Assembly: GCA_026707545.1 (NCBI GenBank)
Contig: JAPOWR010000001.1
Coordinates: 2,943,778 to 3,007,777, forward strand
DNA from: Acidobacteriota bacterium
GTDB taxonomy: Bacteria; Acidobacteriota; Thermoanaerobaculia; Multivoradales; Multivoraceae
Reading direction: 5' to 3'
Length of the DNA: 64,000 bases
How positions within the stretch are numbered: position 1 is the stretch's first letter; the number at the start of each line of letters is the position of its first letter. The position numbers and the translations under genes were made by a program. This document shows positions 24,809 to 33,144 of the stretch, in pieces. The notes below the pieces were generated by a model. That model was not told the DNA's origin, ran no database searches, and saw nothing but the letters and a program-made list of their open reading frames with translations.

Positions 24809-26233
24809 GTGAGCGACAACCCGACTTCGTCCCTGCTCAACGAAGCGAACGACTACTACAGGCGATTGCTGCGGCCCGTCTTCGAAGGCCGCAGATTCGT
24901 GCTGCCCGGCAACATCGCCGTCGGGCTCGGCAACGTGGCAAGCGAACTCCGCGGGCTCGGCGCAGCGCGGCCTTTCATCGTCGCGGGGAGCCGGGGCACG
25001 GGAACCGTACCCACCGAAGCCGAGGCGGCTCTGCGCGTGCTCGACGTTCGAGGCACGGATCCGCTGGACCACAACCGCAACGTCCAGCGCGCCCTGGCCC
25101 ACCTGCCTTCCGAGGTACAGGACGCCGTCGACGCCTGGGATCCGGACGTTTCGGCGAGTACCCTGCACACCGACCCGCTCGCCGAACCCCGGCCGGTGGC
25201 CGGCCGGGCCGCCTATGCCGCACGGCCCGCGGCATGGACGGCCCTCGAAGACAAGGTCGTCATCGATGCCTTCTGGGACGCGGTCGGCGTACCGCGTGCA
25301 CCGTCCCGGGTGGTTCCGGCCGAGTACCCGGCGCTTCGCGCCGCCGCCGACGCTCTGGACCGCGGCCACGGCACCGTCTGGGCGCCGGACGCCCGCGAAG
25401 GCACCAATGCCGGCGCCGTCGCCCTGCGCTGGGTCCGACCCGGCGACGACGGACGGGCGGCCTCCGCAGACCTGGCGCGGATCGCCGACCGCGTCCGCGT
25501 CATGCCCTTCCTGGAGGGGATTCCAGCGAGCATCCATGGCGTCGTGTTTCCGGACGCCGTCGTCGCCTTCCGACCCGTCGAGATGCTGGTCCTGCGGCCG
25601 GCGACCGGCGACCGCCTCTTCTACGCCGGCTGCTCGACCTGGTTCGATCCGAAATCCGAAGACCGCGAGACGATGTGCGAGCTCGCCCGCCGCGTCGGCG
25701 TCGCGTTGCGCGAGCACGTCGGCTTCCGCGGGTCGTTCGGCATCGACGGCGTCCTGGCCGAGGAGGGGTTCCTGCCCACCGAACTCAACCCGCGCCTCGG
25801 CGCCGGAATGGGCACCCTTGCCGGCGCACTCGGCGGCCTTCCGCTCATCCTCCTCTGCCTGGCCATCGCCGACGGCGAACGGCTCGACTACCGGCCGGAC
25901 CTCCTCGAGCGCGCAGTGATCGAGACGGCCGACGACCACCGTGTCTGCGGCGGCGGCCGGACGACGGAACGGACGCTCACCGACACCGGCACCTTCGATC
26001 TGGTAGCGGACGGCGACGACTACCGCGAGGCCGAGGCGAGCGAAGACCCCGAAGCCACGCTCCTGTTCGGGCCCGGGCCCATAGGCGGGTTCCTGCGCTT
26101 CACGCTGAATCCCGACCGCCACGAACCGGGCGCGGCGTCCGCACCGCAAGCCGCGCGAGCCTTCCGCCTGGCGGATCGCCTGCTGGGCACGGACTTCGGC
26201 GATCTCGTGGCAGCACGAAACGTGAGGCCGTGA
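24809..26233 (+). CDS. ATP-grasp domain protein
   Basis: 474 residues from the GTG at 24809, chosen because GAGGAG lies 7-9 bases upstream; the longer frame from 24749 has no ribosome site. The C-terminal half is an ATP-grasp fold ending in GSFGIDGVLAEEGFLPTELNPR, where the E-x-N-P-R is the Mg-ATP-binding strand. The N-terminal part resembles the preATP-grasp domain. The family ligates a carboxylate to an amine or thiol, but substrate motifs are not recognisable, and no partner biosynthetic genes are adjacent. The unusual leader upstream hints at regulated expression. Confidence 0.7.
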   Translation: MSDNPTSSLLNEANDYYRRLLRPVFEGRRFVLPGNIAVGLGNVASELRGLGAARPFIVAGSRGTGTVPTEAEAALRVLDVRGTDPLDHNRNVQRALAHLPSEVQDAVDAWDPDVSASTLHTDPLAEPRPVAGRAAYAARPAAWTALEDKVVIDAFWDAVGVPRAPSRVVPAEYPALRAAADALDRGHGTVWAPDAREGTNAGAVALRWVRPGDDGRAASADLARIADRVRVMPFLEGIPASIHGVVFPDAVVAFRPVEMLVLRPATGDRLFYAGCSTWFDPKSEDRETMCELARRVGVALREHVGFRGSFGIDGVLAEEGFLPTELNPRLGAGMGTLAGALGGLPLILLCLAIADGERLDYRPDLLERAVIETADDHRVCGGGRTTERTLTDTGTFDLVADGDDYREAEASEDPEATLLFGPGPIGGFLRFTLNPDRHEPGAASAPQAARAFRLADRLLGTDFGDLVAARNVRP

Positions 26234-26236
26234 CCT

Positions 26237-28009
26237 TCAGCTCGATCCGCCAGAACCCGAGTCACGCCGGCTTCGCTGGTACAGAAACGACACCGCCACC
26301 AGCAGCGCGCCGACGATCAGGAACGACAGGATCCGGTAACCCTGGTCGAGGAAGGAGAGGTCGATGAGGAATGTCTTGCCGACCACCACGAGCAGCAGCG
26401 CCAGACCCTGCCAGCGCAGGCCGGGGGCGCCGCGGCGGATGCCGGCGGCGATGAAGCCCGCCGCCCATAGGAGCCAGACGGCCGACAGGACGACCTGGGC
26501 GGCCAGGTCGAGATCGAGGTCGACGTCGAGTCCGTGGACGACGTCCCACATCTCGGTCGACACGGCAACCAGTGCGACCACGTTGGCGATGCCGAGCGCC
26601 ACCGCCCAAACCGGCGCCTCCATCCGAACCTTGGTCTTCAGCCGGGCCTGTACGTAGAGGCCGGCGACGACCAGTCCGGCCGCCACCCCGGCCAGGGTCA
26701 GGAAGCGCAGGTTGAGGAAGAGGAGGTCACGCTGTCCGCCGAAGGCGGCCGGCGTCATCAGCAACACGACGCCGAAGAGCGCGACCGAGAAGATGCGCAT
26801 CCAGATGGACGGCAGGCGAGTCCCGGCAATCGCCAGTGCCACTGCCTCCGCGGTCCACGCCAGGGTGACCCAGTCGCCCTCGAGCCGGATGGGGAACGCG
26901 ATCGTGGCCAGCAACGCGGCGAGGACGGCGAACAACGATTGCAGTTGCCGGGTTCTCCGCCCTTCCGCGGCGCTCCAGCTCCCGAGCGCGCGGGACACCG
27001 CCAGATGGACCGCCGCCAAGGCCAGAACGGCGCCGGTCAGGAACCACCGCTGGTCCTCGTAGAGGAGTTGCTGAAGCAGCAGAACGTAGAAGCCGAGCGC
27101 CAGAATCAGCACGCCGAGCTCGGTCGGGCGCAGCCGCCGGGCCCGGCGCACGCGCGCAAGCGGCAGAGCGAAGTAGATGGCGTAGAAGAGCGTGCCGAAG
27201 AGAGCGGTCGACAGAAGCCGCTCGCCCTCGTAGAACTCGACGTACCAGGCGATGAAGTAGGCGGCCGTCGCGACCAGGGCGGCCGGCGCCAGGACGCGGA
27301 AACCGCGGAGGAGGGCCAACGCGAGCAGGCTGGCGCTGAGCAGGGCCAGATAGCTGAAGAGCACGACCTGGGCGTCCGTGCCGGTACTGAGCAGCGCGGG
27401 CGTCAGATAGCCGCCAGCGAGCGCCAGGGCCGCCAGCCGCTGCGAGTCGCGCCGCACCGACAGGCCGATGACCGCGGCGGTGACGAGAGCGAGAAACGCG
27501 AACGCCGCCGGTTGCGGCACGAGGGCGTAGAAGTCCCACGCCGCGTAGCCCGAGAGATAGACGACGCCGGCGCCGAGTGCCGTCATCCCCTCGGCGAAGT
27601 AGCGCATCTTGCGCCTGGCGAGCCACTCGCCGTAGCCGGCGAGGGCAAGACCGCTCACGAGCCCGATCAGAACGCGCCCCGTCGGCCCGATCCACTCGTT
27701 CTCGAAGGCGTAGCGGAGGAAGAAGGCGGCCGCGATCAGGAGCGTGAGAATGCCGATCCGGTTCAACCAGCGGCCGCCGATCAGCGACTCGAAGTCGATG
27801 TCGCGCCAGGCCGCGGACCTGGGCTTTCGGGGTTTTCGCGCTGACGGCGCGGGCTCTACGGGTGTCGCCGGCGCCGAGGCAACCTCGGCCTGTGACGCCA
27901 TCGCGGATCGGTCGCGTGTGCCCTCACCCCGCAGAGCCGCCACTTCCTCCTGCAGCTCGCGGACTCGCGCCTCGAGCGACTGCACGCGCTGATCGAGAGA
28001 CTCGAGCAC
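26237..28009 (-). CDS. DUF2339 polytopic membrane protein
   Basis: 590 residues. It begins with a short coiled coil (LDQRVQSLEARVRELQEEVAALRG), then a Pro/Ala linker and the DUF2339 signature GGRWLNRIGILTLLIAAAFFLRYAFENEWIGPTGRV, followed by about 14-16 hydrophobic helices and a short basic tail. DUF2339 proteins occur in the inner membrane of many Gram-negative bacteria; function is unknown, though cell-envelope roles are suspected. Three bases separate its stop from that of the ATP-grasp gene (convergent). It starts 7 bases after the small cytochrome gene and may be read from the same message. Confidence 0.87.
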   Translation of the reverse strand: MLESLDQRVQSLEARVRELQEEVAALRGEGTRDRSAMASQAEVASAPATPVEPAPSARKPRKPRSAAWRDIDFESLIGGRWLNRIGILTLLIAAAFFLRYAFENEWIGPTGRVLIGLVSGLALAGYGEWLARRKMRYFAEGMTALGAGVVYLSGYAAWDFYALVPQPAAFAFLALVTAAVIGLSVRRDSQRLAALALAGGYLTPALLSTGTDAQVVLFSYLALLSASLLALALLRGFRVLAPAALVATAAYFIAWYVEFYEGERLLSTALFGTLFYAIYFALPLARVRRARRLRPTELGVLILALGFYVLLLQQLLYEDQRWFLTGAVLALAAVHLAVSRALGSWSAAEGRRTRQLQSLFAVLAALLATIAFPIRLEGDWVTLAWTAEAVALAIAGTRLPSIWMRIFSVALFGVVLLMTPAAFGGQRDLLFLNLRFLTLAGVAAGLVVAGLYVQARLKTKVRMEAPVWAVALGIANVVALVAVSTEMWDVVHGLDVDLDLDLAAQVVLSAVWLLWAAGFIAAGIRRGAPGLRWQGLALLLVVVGKTFLIDLSFLDQGYRILSFLIVGALLVAVSFLYQRSRRDSGSGGSS

Positions 28010-28016
28010 GCGCTCC

Positions 28017-28412
28017 TTACCCTCCGTCAGCGACTGGGGGCTGGCGCAGTGGTGCCCGCCTTCGCCTCAGTTCGGTCGGCTTGACCTGCACGCCGTAAGT
28101 TGCCGCCAGGTAGTCGAGGATCGGCTTCTCCAGGTCACCCAGCGGCTCGAGACCCTCTTCCTTCTCCATGCGCCGGATCGTCCGGATCCAGCCGTCGCGA
28201 CTCGTGCGGTTCTGGGACAGCAGCGTGGCGGAGTGGCACTCGGTGCAGTGGTCGCGGGCTACCTTCCAGGTCCCGGCTTCGTCCTTGACGAGGCCGCTTT
28301 CGGCGTCCACTGGAGTGGCTGGCTCCTGCGCGGCCGCCAGGGACGTCAGGGCGACGAGCAAGGCCGGCCAGAAGGCCGGCGCACCCAGTTTGTGCAGGCC
28401 CCTAAGCCACAT
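28017..28412 (-). CDS. Small c-type cytochrome subunit of a sulfite dehydrogenase
   Basis: 131 residues: signal peptide (to about LAAAQ) and a single haem motif C56-T-E-C59-H60, with Met82 (IRRMEKEEG) as a plausible axial ligand. Its start overlaps the end of the molybdopterin sulfite-oxidase-family gene by 11 bases, so the two form an enzyme/electron-acceptor pair like SorA-SorB or SoxC-SoxD. Part of the signal peptide (LGAPAFWPAL) is translated from a hairpin repeat, suggesting that the repeat inserted at the gene border and became coding. Confidence 0.8.
   Translation of the reverse strand: MWLRGLHKLGAPAFWPALLVALTSLAAAQEPATPVDAESGLVKDEAGTWKVARDHCTECHSATLLSQNRTSRDGWIRTIRRMEKEEGLEPLGDLEKPILDYLAATYGVQVKPTELRRRRAPLRQPPVADGG
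28363..28388. repeat. REP-like hairpin repeat, copy C (half unit)
   Basis: GCCGGCC/GGCCGGC with loop AGAA (28363-28380), then GCACCCAG. The last 14 bases equal those of copy A at 16937-16950. Located inside the signal-peptide codons of the cytochrome gene. Confidence 0.65.
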
Positions 28413-29697
28413 ACACGGCGATCCGGTGGCAGGCGTTGTTCAGGTAGCCGCGCGGGTTCCAGCCGGGGAGGACCACAGGCTGCACGTCACCGTTCGCGTC
28501 GGTAGCCCGCGCCCAGACTTCGTAGTAGCCGGCCTCCGCGAACTCCAGGTCGAGATCCCAGTTCTGCCAGGCGAGGCGGTTCACCGGTGGCTGAAGATCG
28601 GCCCGCGTCCACGTACGGCCGAAGTCGATCGAGACGTCCAGCCGTTCGACCCGGTTGTCGCCGGTCCAGGCATGGCCGTGCAGCGGCAGGGCCTGGCCGA
28701 GCCGGTGCTGGAAGCCGCTCTGCGGATGGGTGATGAGCGACTTGACCGGCATCGCCTCGATGATGCACATCTCCTCGGGGGCGACTTCGGTACCCGGCGC
28801 CACCGGTTCGCAAGGCACCTTGTACGACATGCCGGTCATCTTCGGGCCGTCGTGGACGACGTTCCGGATCGCGATCCTGCTCAGCCACTTCCCGGAAGTG
28901 GATCCCGGCCAGCCGCCGAACACGAGGCGCAGCGGATGGCCGTTCATCGGGTGGAGCGGCTCGCCGTTCATGCCCCAGGCGATCATCGACTCGGCTTCCA
29001 GGGCCTTGGCCATCGGCACGCCCCTCGAGATGGGGACGCCTCCATCGGCCGTGCGGTCCACGCCGTAGTAGGCGACATACACCGCGTCGGCCCGGAAACC
29101 GCAATCCTCAAGGACGTCGCGCAAGCGGATGCCGTCCCAGCGGGGACACCCGACCGCGCCGACGGTCCACTGGTTCCCCGAGGCCGGCGGGTCGTACTCC
29201 GAGCGGCCGTTGCCGCCGCACTCCATCACCAGTTGGTGGCTGACGTTCTCGAAGCGCTCCTTCAGATCGCCCAGAGAGTACGTCTTCGTGTCGGCAGCGG
29301 ACTCGCCGTCGACCGTCAAGGTCCAGCTCCGCGGGTCCACGTCCTGCGGCGCGATGCCGTTGTTGCGGACGAACAGCCGGTTCGCAGGCGTCACGTCGTC
29401 GTTCAGTAGATGAGCCGGTGTCTCCGCGCACAGCGGCCGGTCGTTCAGCACGGTCAGGCCGTCCTTGCCTTCGAGGGTGAACGGCTCGGCCTGGTTCGCG
29501 TACGCCGCCGGAATCAGGCCGGCGGGCATGAAGTCCGAGAAGACGATCTTCGAACCGACCAGCGCGGTCATCGCGCCGAGACCCTTGAGGAAGCCACGCC
29601 GCGTGCGGGGATCGGCCTGTCGGCCCCACACTTCCCAGTCGGCTCGTGCCGGCTCGGCGGAGAAGACCTCGTGAATGCCCCGCACCCGCTTCCTCAT
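28402..29697 (-). CDS. Sulfite dehydrogenase, molybdopterin subunit (SorA/SoxC type)
   Basis: 431 residues from the ATG at 29697, which has GGGGAGGG 7 bases upstream (an ATG-less extension to 29730 is unlikely). Twin-arginine signal RTRRGFLKGLGAM. The sulfite oxidase domain carries the Mo-coordinating Cys in QLVMECGGNGRSEYDPP and a C-terminal Mo-co dimerisation domain (GHAWTGDNRVERLDVSIDFGRTW). The family oxidises sulfite to sulfate in the periplasm and reduces cytochrome c; the overlapping cytochrome gene is the natural acceptor. Substrate is inferred from family. Confidence 0.87.
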   Translation of the reverse strand: MRKRVRGIHEVFSAEPARADWEVWGRQADPRTRRGFLKGLGAMTALVGSKIVFSDFMPAGLIPAAYANQAEPFTLEGKDGLTVLNDRPLCAETPAHLLNDDVTPANRLFVRNNGIAPQDVDPRSWTLTVDGESAADTKTYSLGDLKERFENVSHQLVMECGGNGRSEYDPPASGNQWTVGAVGCPRWDGIRLRDVLEDCGFRADAVYVAYYGVDRTADGGVPISRGVPMAKALEAESMIAWGMNGEPLHPMNGHPLRLVFGGWPGSTSGKWLSRIAIRNVVHDGPKMTGMSYKVPCEPVAPGTEVAPEEMCIIEAMPVKSLITHPQSGFQHRLGQALPLHGHAWTGDNRVERLDVSIDFGRTWTRADLQPPVNRLAWQNWDLDLEFAEAGYYEVWARATDANGDVQPVVLPGWNPRGYLNNACHRIAVYVA

Positions 29698-29800
29698 GGT
29701 GACCCTCCCCGTTTCCTGAACCGATTCCAAACGCTACCAGTACGTGGACAGCCAGAAACGCGGGGCGCAGCTCCGGTTACTCTCCTCCTTCGGAAAGAAG

Positions 29801-30450
29801 ATGACGACGGGAAACAGATGCCAGGCCACCGTCGCAAGAGCCCGCGGCGCGTTCAGGCAAGCTGCAACGGTTCCAGCCCTTGCCCTGGTGTTCGTTTCCT
29901 CCGCGTGCGGACCGAAGTCCGGTACCGGGCCGTCCGCGGCCGGGGAAGCCGCGTCGCCGTCACCCAACGTCGTCATCATCCTCGCCGACGACATGGGCTA
30001 CGGCGACCTGTCCTCCTACGGCCACCCGCTGATTCGCACGCCCCACATCGACCGGCTCGCGGCCGAAGGCCAGCGCTGGACGTCGTTCTACGCCTCGAGC
30101 CCGCTGTGCAACCCGAGCCGGATAGCGCTGGCGACCGGCCGGATGCCCATCCGCATCCAGGGCGGCGAACTGAATCGCTGGTCCAACCTGCCGGCGGAAG
30201 AGACGACCCTGGGCGACATGTTCCAGGCCGCCGGCTTCTCGTCCTCGAATCCTGGGAATCGCTGGGCAAGGAGGGCGAGCTCGCCTGGCGGGGCTTCGAC
30301 AACGAGCAGATCCACGACCCGCCGCTCCTGTTCAACCTGGGCACCGACCTCGGAGAACGGTTCGACATCGCGGCCCGGCACCCGGAGATCGTCGAACGCA
30401 TCGAGAAGGCGATCCGCACGCATCGGGAGTCTCTGAACGCAGCTCCGTAG
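29801..30450 (+). pseudogene. Sulfatase remnant: central part deleted and frame shifted
   Basis: The N-terminal part is a lipoprotein signal (ALALVFVSSAC) followed by a good sulfatase start: NVVIILADDMGYGDLSSYGHP and the formylglycine site SPLCNPSRIALATGR. After DMFQAAGFSS (about 30240) this frame becomes meaningless. The next frame then reads LESWESLGKEGELAWRGF..PPLLFNLGTDLGERFDIAARHPEIVERIE, the normal sulfatase C-terminus. Total coding is about 216 residues against 430-600 in the family, so several hundred bases are missing and the frame is lost. Start chosen at the ATG at 29801. Confidence 0.85.
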
Positions 30451-30486
30451 CCGGCCCGGACGCTTCGCCGGGCTACAATCCCCTGC

Positions 30487-31152
30487 ATGAGCTGGTTCTT
30501 CAACAAGGCCCGCATGCCGGAACCGGGAGAGGCGCTTCCCGGCCGCGCAGACACGATGCCAGTCGCTCCGCGACACTACGTCCTCGACGCTCCGATCGCG
30601 CCGCCCTACCCGGAAGGAAACGAGCTGGCGATGTTCGGTCTCGGCTGCTTCTGGGGCGCCGAGCGCAAGTTCTGGGAAGCCCCGGGGGTCATCACGACAG
30701 CGGTCGGCTACGCCGCGGGCGCCACCCCGAACCCGACCTACCAGGAGGTCTGCAGCGGGCTGACGGGACACAACGAGGTGGTCAGGGTCGTCTTCGACCC
30801 GGAGCGGATCTCTTACGAGGACCTGCTCCGCATCTTCTGGGAAAGCCACGACCCGACGCAGGGCATGCGCCAGGGGAACGACGTCGGCACCCAGTACCGC
30901 TCCGGCATCTACGCCTGCTCCAGGAAGCAGCGACAGGCGGCGAAGGCCTCGCTGGCGGCGTACCGGGAGCGGCTAGCCGCCGCCGGCTACGGCCCGATCA
31001 CGACCGAGATCCTCGACGCTCCCGACTTCTACTTCGCCGAGGACTATCACCAGCAGTACCTGGCCAAGAACCCCGGCGGCTACTGCGGCCTGGGCGGCAC
31101 CGGCGTGACCTGCCCCGTCGGTACCGAGGTGGCCGTCGAGCAGGCGGTCTGA
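30487..31152 (+). CDS. msrA: Peptide methionine sulfoxide reductase A
   Basis: 221 residues. Catalytic Cys54 lies in [13 protein letters not shown]; the GYAAG, GTQYRS and [20 protein letters not shown] motifs match MsrA, with resolving cysteines in the last 25 residues ([12 protein letters not shown]). It reduces methionine-S-sulfoxide in proteins using thioredoxin. The N-terminal 40 residues extend slightly beyond the typical enzyme, and no signal peptide is evident. ATG start; it begins 36 bases after the sulfatase remnant. Confidence 0.95.
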   Translation: MSWFFNKARMPEPGEALPGRADTMPVAPRHYVLDAPIAPPYPEGNELAMFGLGCFWGAERKFWEAPGVITTAVGYAAGATPNPTYQEVCSGLTGHNEVVRVVFDPERISYEDLLRIFWESHDPTQGMRQGNDVGTQYRSGIYACSRKQRQAAKASLAAYRERLAAAGYGPITTEILDAPDFYFAEDYHQQYLAKNPGGYCGLGGTGVTCPVGTEVAVEQAV

Positions 31153-31175
31153 GATCACACACAGGAGGCACAGCA

Positions 31176-31412
31176 ATGGCGGATACCACGGTCGGCATCA
31201 CCCGCGGTCTCGGCTGGCTGCTCTTCCTCGCCGGTGTGCTGGCGCTGGGCGGCGTCGCGATCTACGCCCTCGTCATCGACGACGGGGCGCCGCTCTACAT
31301 CAAGCTGGGCGTCGGCGCTCTGTACGGCGGCCTGGCTCTGCTGCTGCTTTCCGTACTCCGGCAGCAGTTGATCGCCCGCAAGACGGACAAGTACAAGGAC
31401 GTGCAGCGATGA
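31176..31412 (+). CDS. Small two-helix membrane protein, unknown
   Basis: 78 residues with two hydrophobic segments (about 12-32 and 40-60) and a basic C-terminus ([17 protein letters not shown]). AGGAGG precedes the ATG. It lies 23 bases after msrA and 10 bases before a YbjQ-family gene, so the three are probably one operon. No recognisable family. Confidence 0.7.
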   Translation: MADTTVGITRGLGWLLFLAGVLALGGVAIYALVIDDGAPLYIKLGVGALYGGLALLLLSVLRQQLIARKTDKYKDVQR

Positions 31413-31422
31413 GGGCCCCTGA

Positions 31423-31743
31423 ATGCTGATTGCAACCACCGAGACGATCGCCGGACACGACATCACGCAGACGCTGGGACTGGTGCGCGGCAACACGATC
31501 CGCGCTCGCCACGTAGGCAGGGACATCACCGCGGCGCTCCGCAACCTGGTCGGCGGCGAGGTGACCGAATACACGAAGATGGTCGCCGAGAGCCGCGAGC
31601 AGGCGCTTGACCGAATGGTCGCGGAGGCAGAAAGCCTGGGCGCCGATGCCGTGGTCGCAGTGCGCTTCACGACGTCGGTGATCACCAGCGGCGCCGCGGA
31701 GCTGCTGGCGGTCGGGACTGCAGTGAAACTGCAGCGGCGTTAA
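31423..31743 (+). CDS. YbjQ family (UPF0145) protein
   Basis: 106 residues matching the whole family: TTETIAGHDITQTLGLVRGNTIRARHVGRDI, then EYTKMVAESREQALDRMVAEAESLGADAVVAVRF. YbjQ proteins form homopentamers and have been proposed to bind metal, but function is unclear. Its TAA overlaps tail to tail with the stop of the deoxyhypusine-synthase homologue on the other strand. Confidence 0.9.
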   Translation: MLIATTETIAGHDITQTLGLVRGNTIRARHVGRDITAALRNLVGGEVTEYTKMVAESREQALDRMVAEAESLGADAVVAVRFTTSVITSGAAELLAVGTAVKLQRR

Positions 31744-32822
31744 CGCAGGCCCATCCGCTCCAGCACGCCGGCCACGAGCAGCGGCCACACGAGCGTCGCG
31801 TCGGCGGGGACCTCCGCGAAGCGGCCGCCCTCTTCGACCGGGACGAACTTGCCCCAGGACACCCCCTCGCTGTAGCCGCAACCCGAGAGACCGCCCCAGT
31901 GCTCCGGCTCGGGGCAGATCCGCACGCCGTAGCGGAAGCGTTTGGGAGGCGCGTCCTCTCCCGCCCGGCGCGCCGCCGCCTCCAGGTAGGGCGCCACCTG
32001 CTGCGCCCAGTTCCGCGGCACGCCGCCACCCACCGTGAAGATGCCGAGCCGCTTCGCCCTGGCCACCAGTTCGGTGTAGTGCTCCAGGTCGAGGAAGGGA
32101 TCGAACCGGAGCGGCGCCTCTCCGCGCCGGCGACGGGCCCGGTTGAAGAGCGCGAAGTCGAGCCCGATCTCGGAGTCGGTGAACGCGGGCACGTAGACCG
32201 GCACGCCGCGGCGCCAGGCCGAGGACAACACGCCGCGGACCGGCGAGACGTCTTCGTCGGCTTCGGTCAGCCACCGCCCGAACGCCTCGTTCATCAGGCG
32301 CGAGCAAACGACCTCGCCCTCGGGCCACCGCTCCAGGACCGAGTGGACGATCAACTCGACCCGATCCAGGTTGCTCTCCAGTTCCAGTGTGTCGTAGATC
32401 CGGTCGTAGCCGGAGTAGTACGCGCTGCGGTCGTCGAGCTTGCCCGGCGGCGCCTTGAAGTGGATCATCCCGGCGGATTCGACGAAGCCGTGGACCATCA
32501 GCGCCCCGGTGCAGACGATCGCGTCGAGAAGCCCGTGGTCGATCATGTCGCACAGGACCAGTCCCTGCTTCGCCGCGGTCATCGCGCCGGTGAACGTGCC
32601 GACGACCAGGCAGTCCGGATCCTCCGCCATCACCTGGAGCACATCCGCCGCCTCGCCGAGCTGACGGCCACCGAAGGAAGTCGACTTCATCGCCGCCAGC
32701 AGGTCCGAGAAGGAACCGACGGCACTCAGATCGAGCGGCGCGAGCGGTTCCAGTCCCTTCCCATCGGCGAACTCTGCCGGGCGGCGCGCGTCCCCCGGAG
32801 ATTTGCGCATTGGGTCGTTCAT
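31740..32822 (-). CDS. Deoxyhypusine synthase family protein
   Basis: 360 residues from the ATG at 32822; no clear ribosome site. Homologous along its length to deoxyhypusine synthase: NAD-binding segments (GTFTGAMTAAKQGLVLCDMI, TVGGGVPRNWAQQ) and the catalytic-lysine region EGVSWGKF, equivalent to Lys329 of the human enzyme. Bacteria lack eIF5A, so bacterial homologues are thought to make homospermidine or other polyamine conjugates. No polyamine genes are adjacent, so substrate is open. Confidence 0.85.
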   Translation of the reverse strand: MNDPMRKSPGDARRPAEFADGKGLEPLAPLDLSAVGSFSDLLAAMKSTSFGGRQLGEAADVLQVMAEDPDCLVVGTFTGAMTAAKQGLVLCDMIDHGLLDAIVCTGALMVHGFVESAGMIHFKAPPGKLDDRSAYYSGYDRIYDTLELESNLDRVELIVHSVLERWPEGEVVCSRLMNEAFGRWLTEADEDVSPVRGVLSSAWRRGVPVYVPAFTDSEIGLDFALFNRARRRRGEAPLRFDPFLDLEHYTELVARAKRLGIFTVGGGVPRNWAQQVAPYLEAAARRAGEDAPPKRFRYGVRICPEPEHWGGLSGCGYSEGVSWGKFVPVEEGGRFAEVPADATLVWPLLVAGVLERMGLR

Positions 32823-33144
32823 GGAGGCAGGTTCAAAGCTATCGCGGCGGCCGGCGACGCATGCCGCCCCGGTTCGGCTCGACTCTTGCAGGTCGCGCCG
32901 TAGAACGCAGCGAAGCAAGTTCTATGACGCGAGTTGCAGGTGAGGTGGGGGCTGGGGCCAAACATGGAGCCTGCGACAGGTTTGGCGGCGCTTGCTGCAA
33001 ACGACATTTGTGACCGACCGGACTCGGGCTGTGACAGGATCGTCACCCAAGGCAACGCACGTTTCGCCGCCGAAGGAGGGAGAGGGCGGACGCGATTCCG
33101 CGGCGAGCTTCGCCCCGACTACGCCGGCGATCGGCTGGACCGTT
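32823..33144. other. Divergent intergenic region
   Basis: 322 bases between the deoxyhypusine-synthase homologue and the NifA-type regulator. It contains two TGTGAC direct repeats (near 33009 and 33030), the second within a GTGAC-AGGATC-GTCAC dyad. An in-frame extension of the regulator through 32992 is open but looks non-coding. No firm promoter seen. Confidence 0.4.

Noticed and set aside
32992..33144. 51-codon N-terminal extension of the NifA-type regulator
   Set aside because: Composition looks non-coding (Pro/Thr/Gly mix) and no ribosome site; the GAF domain starts after 33145. Kept as a possibility only.
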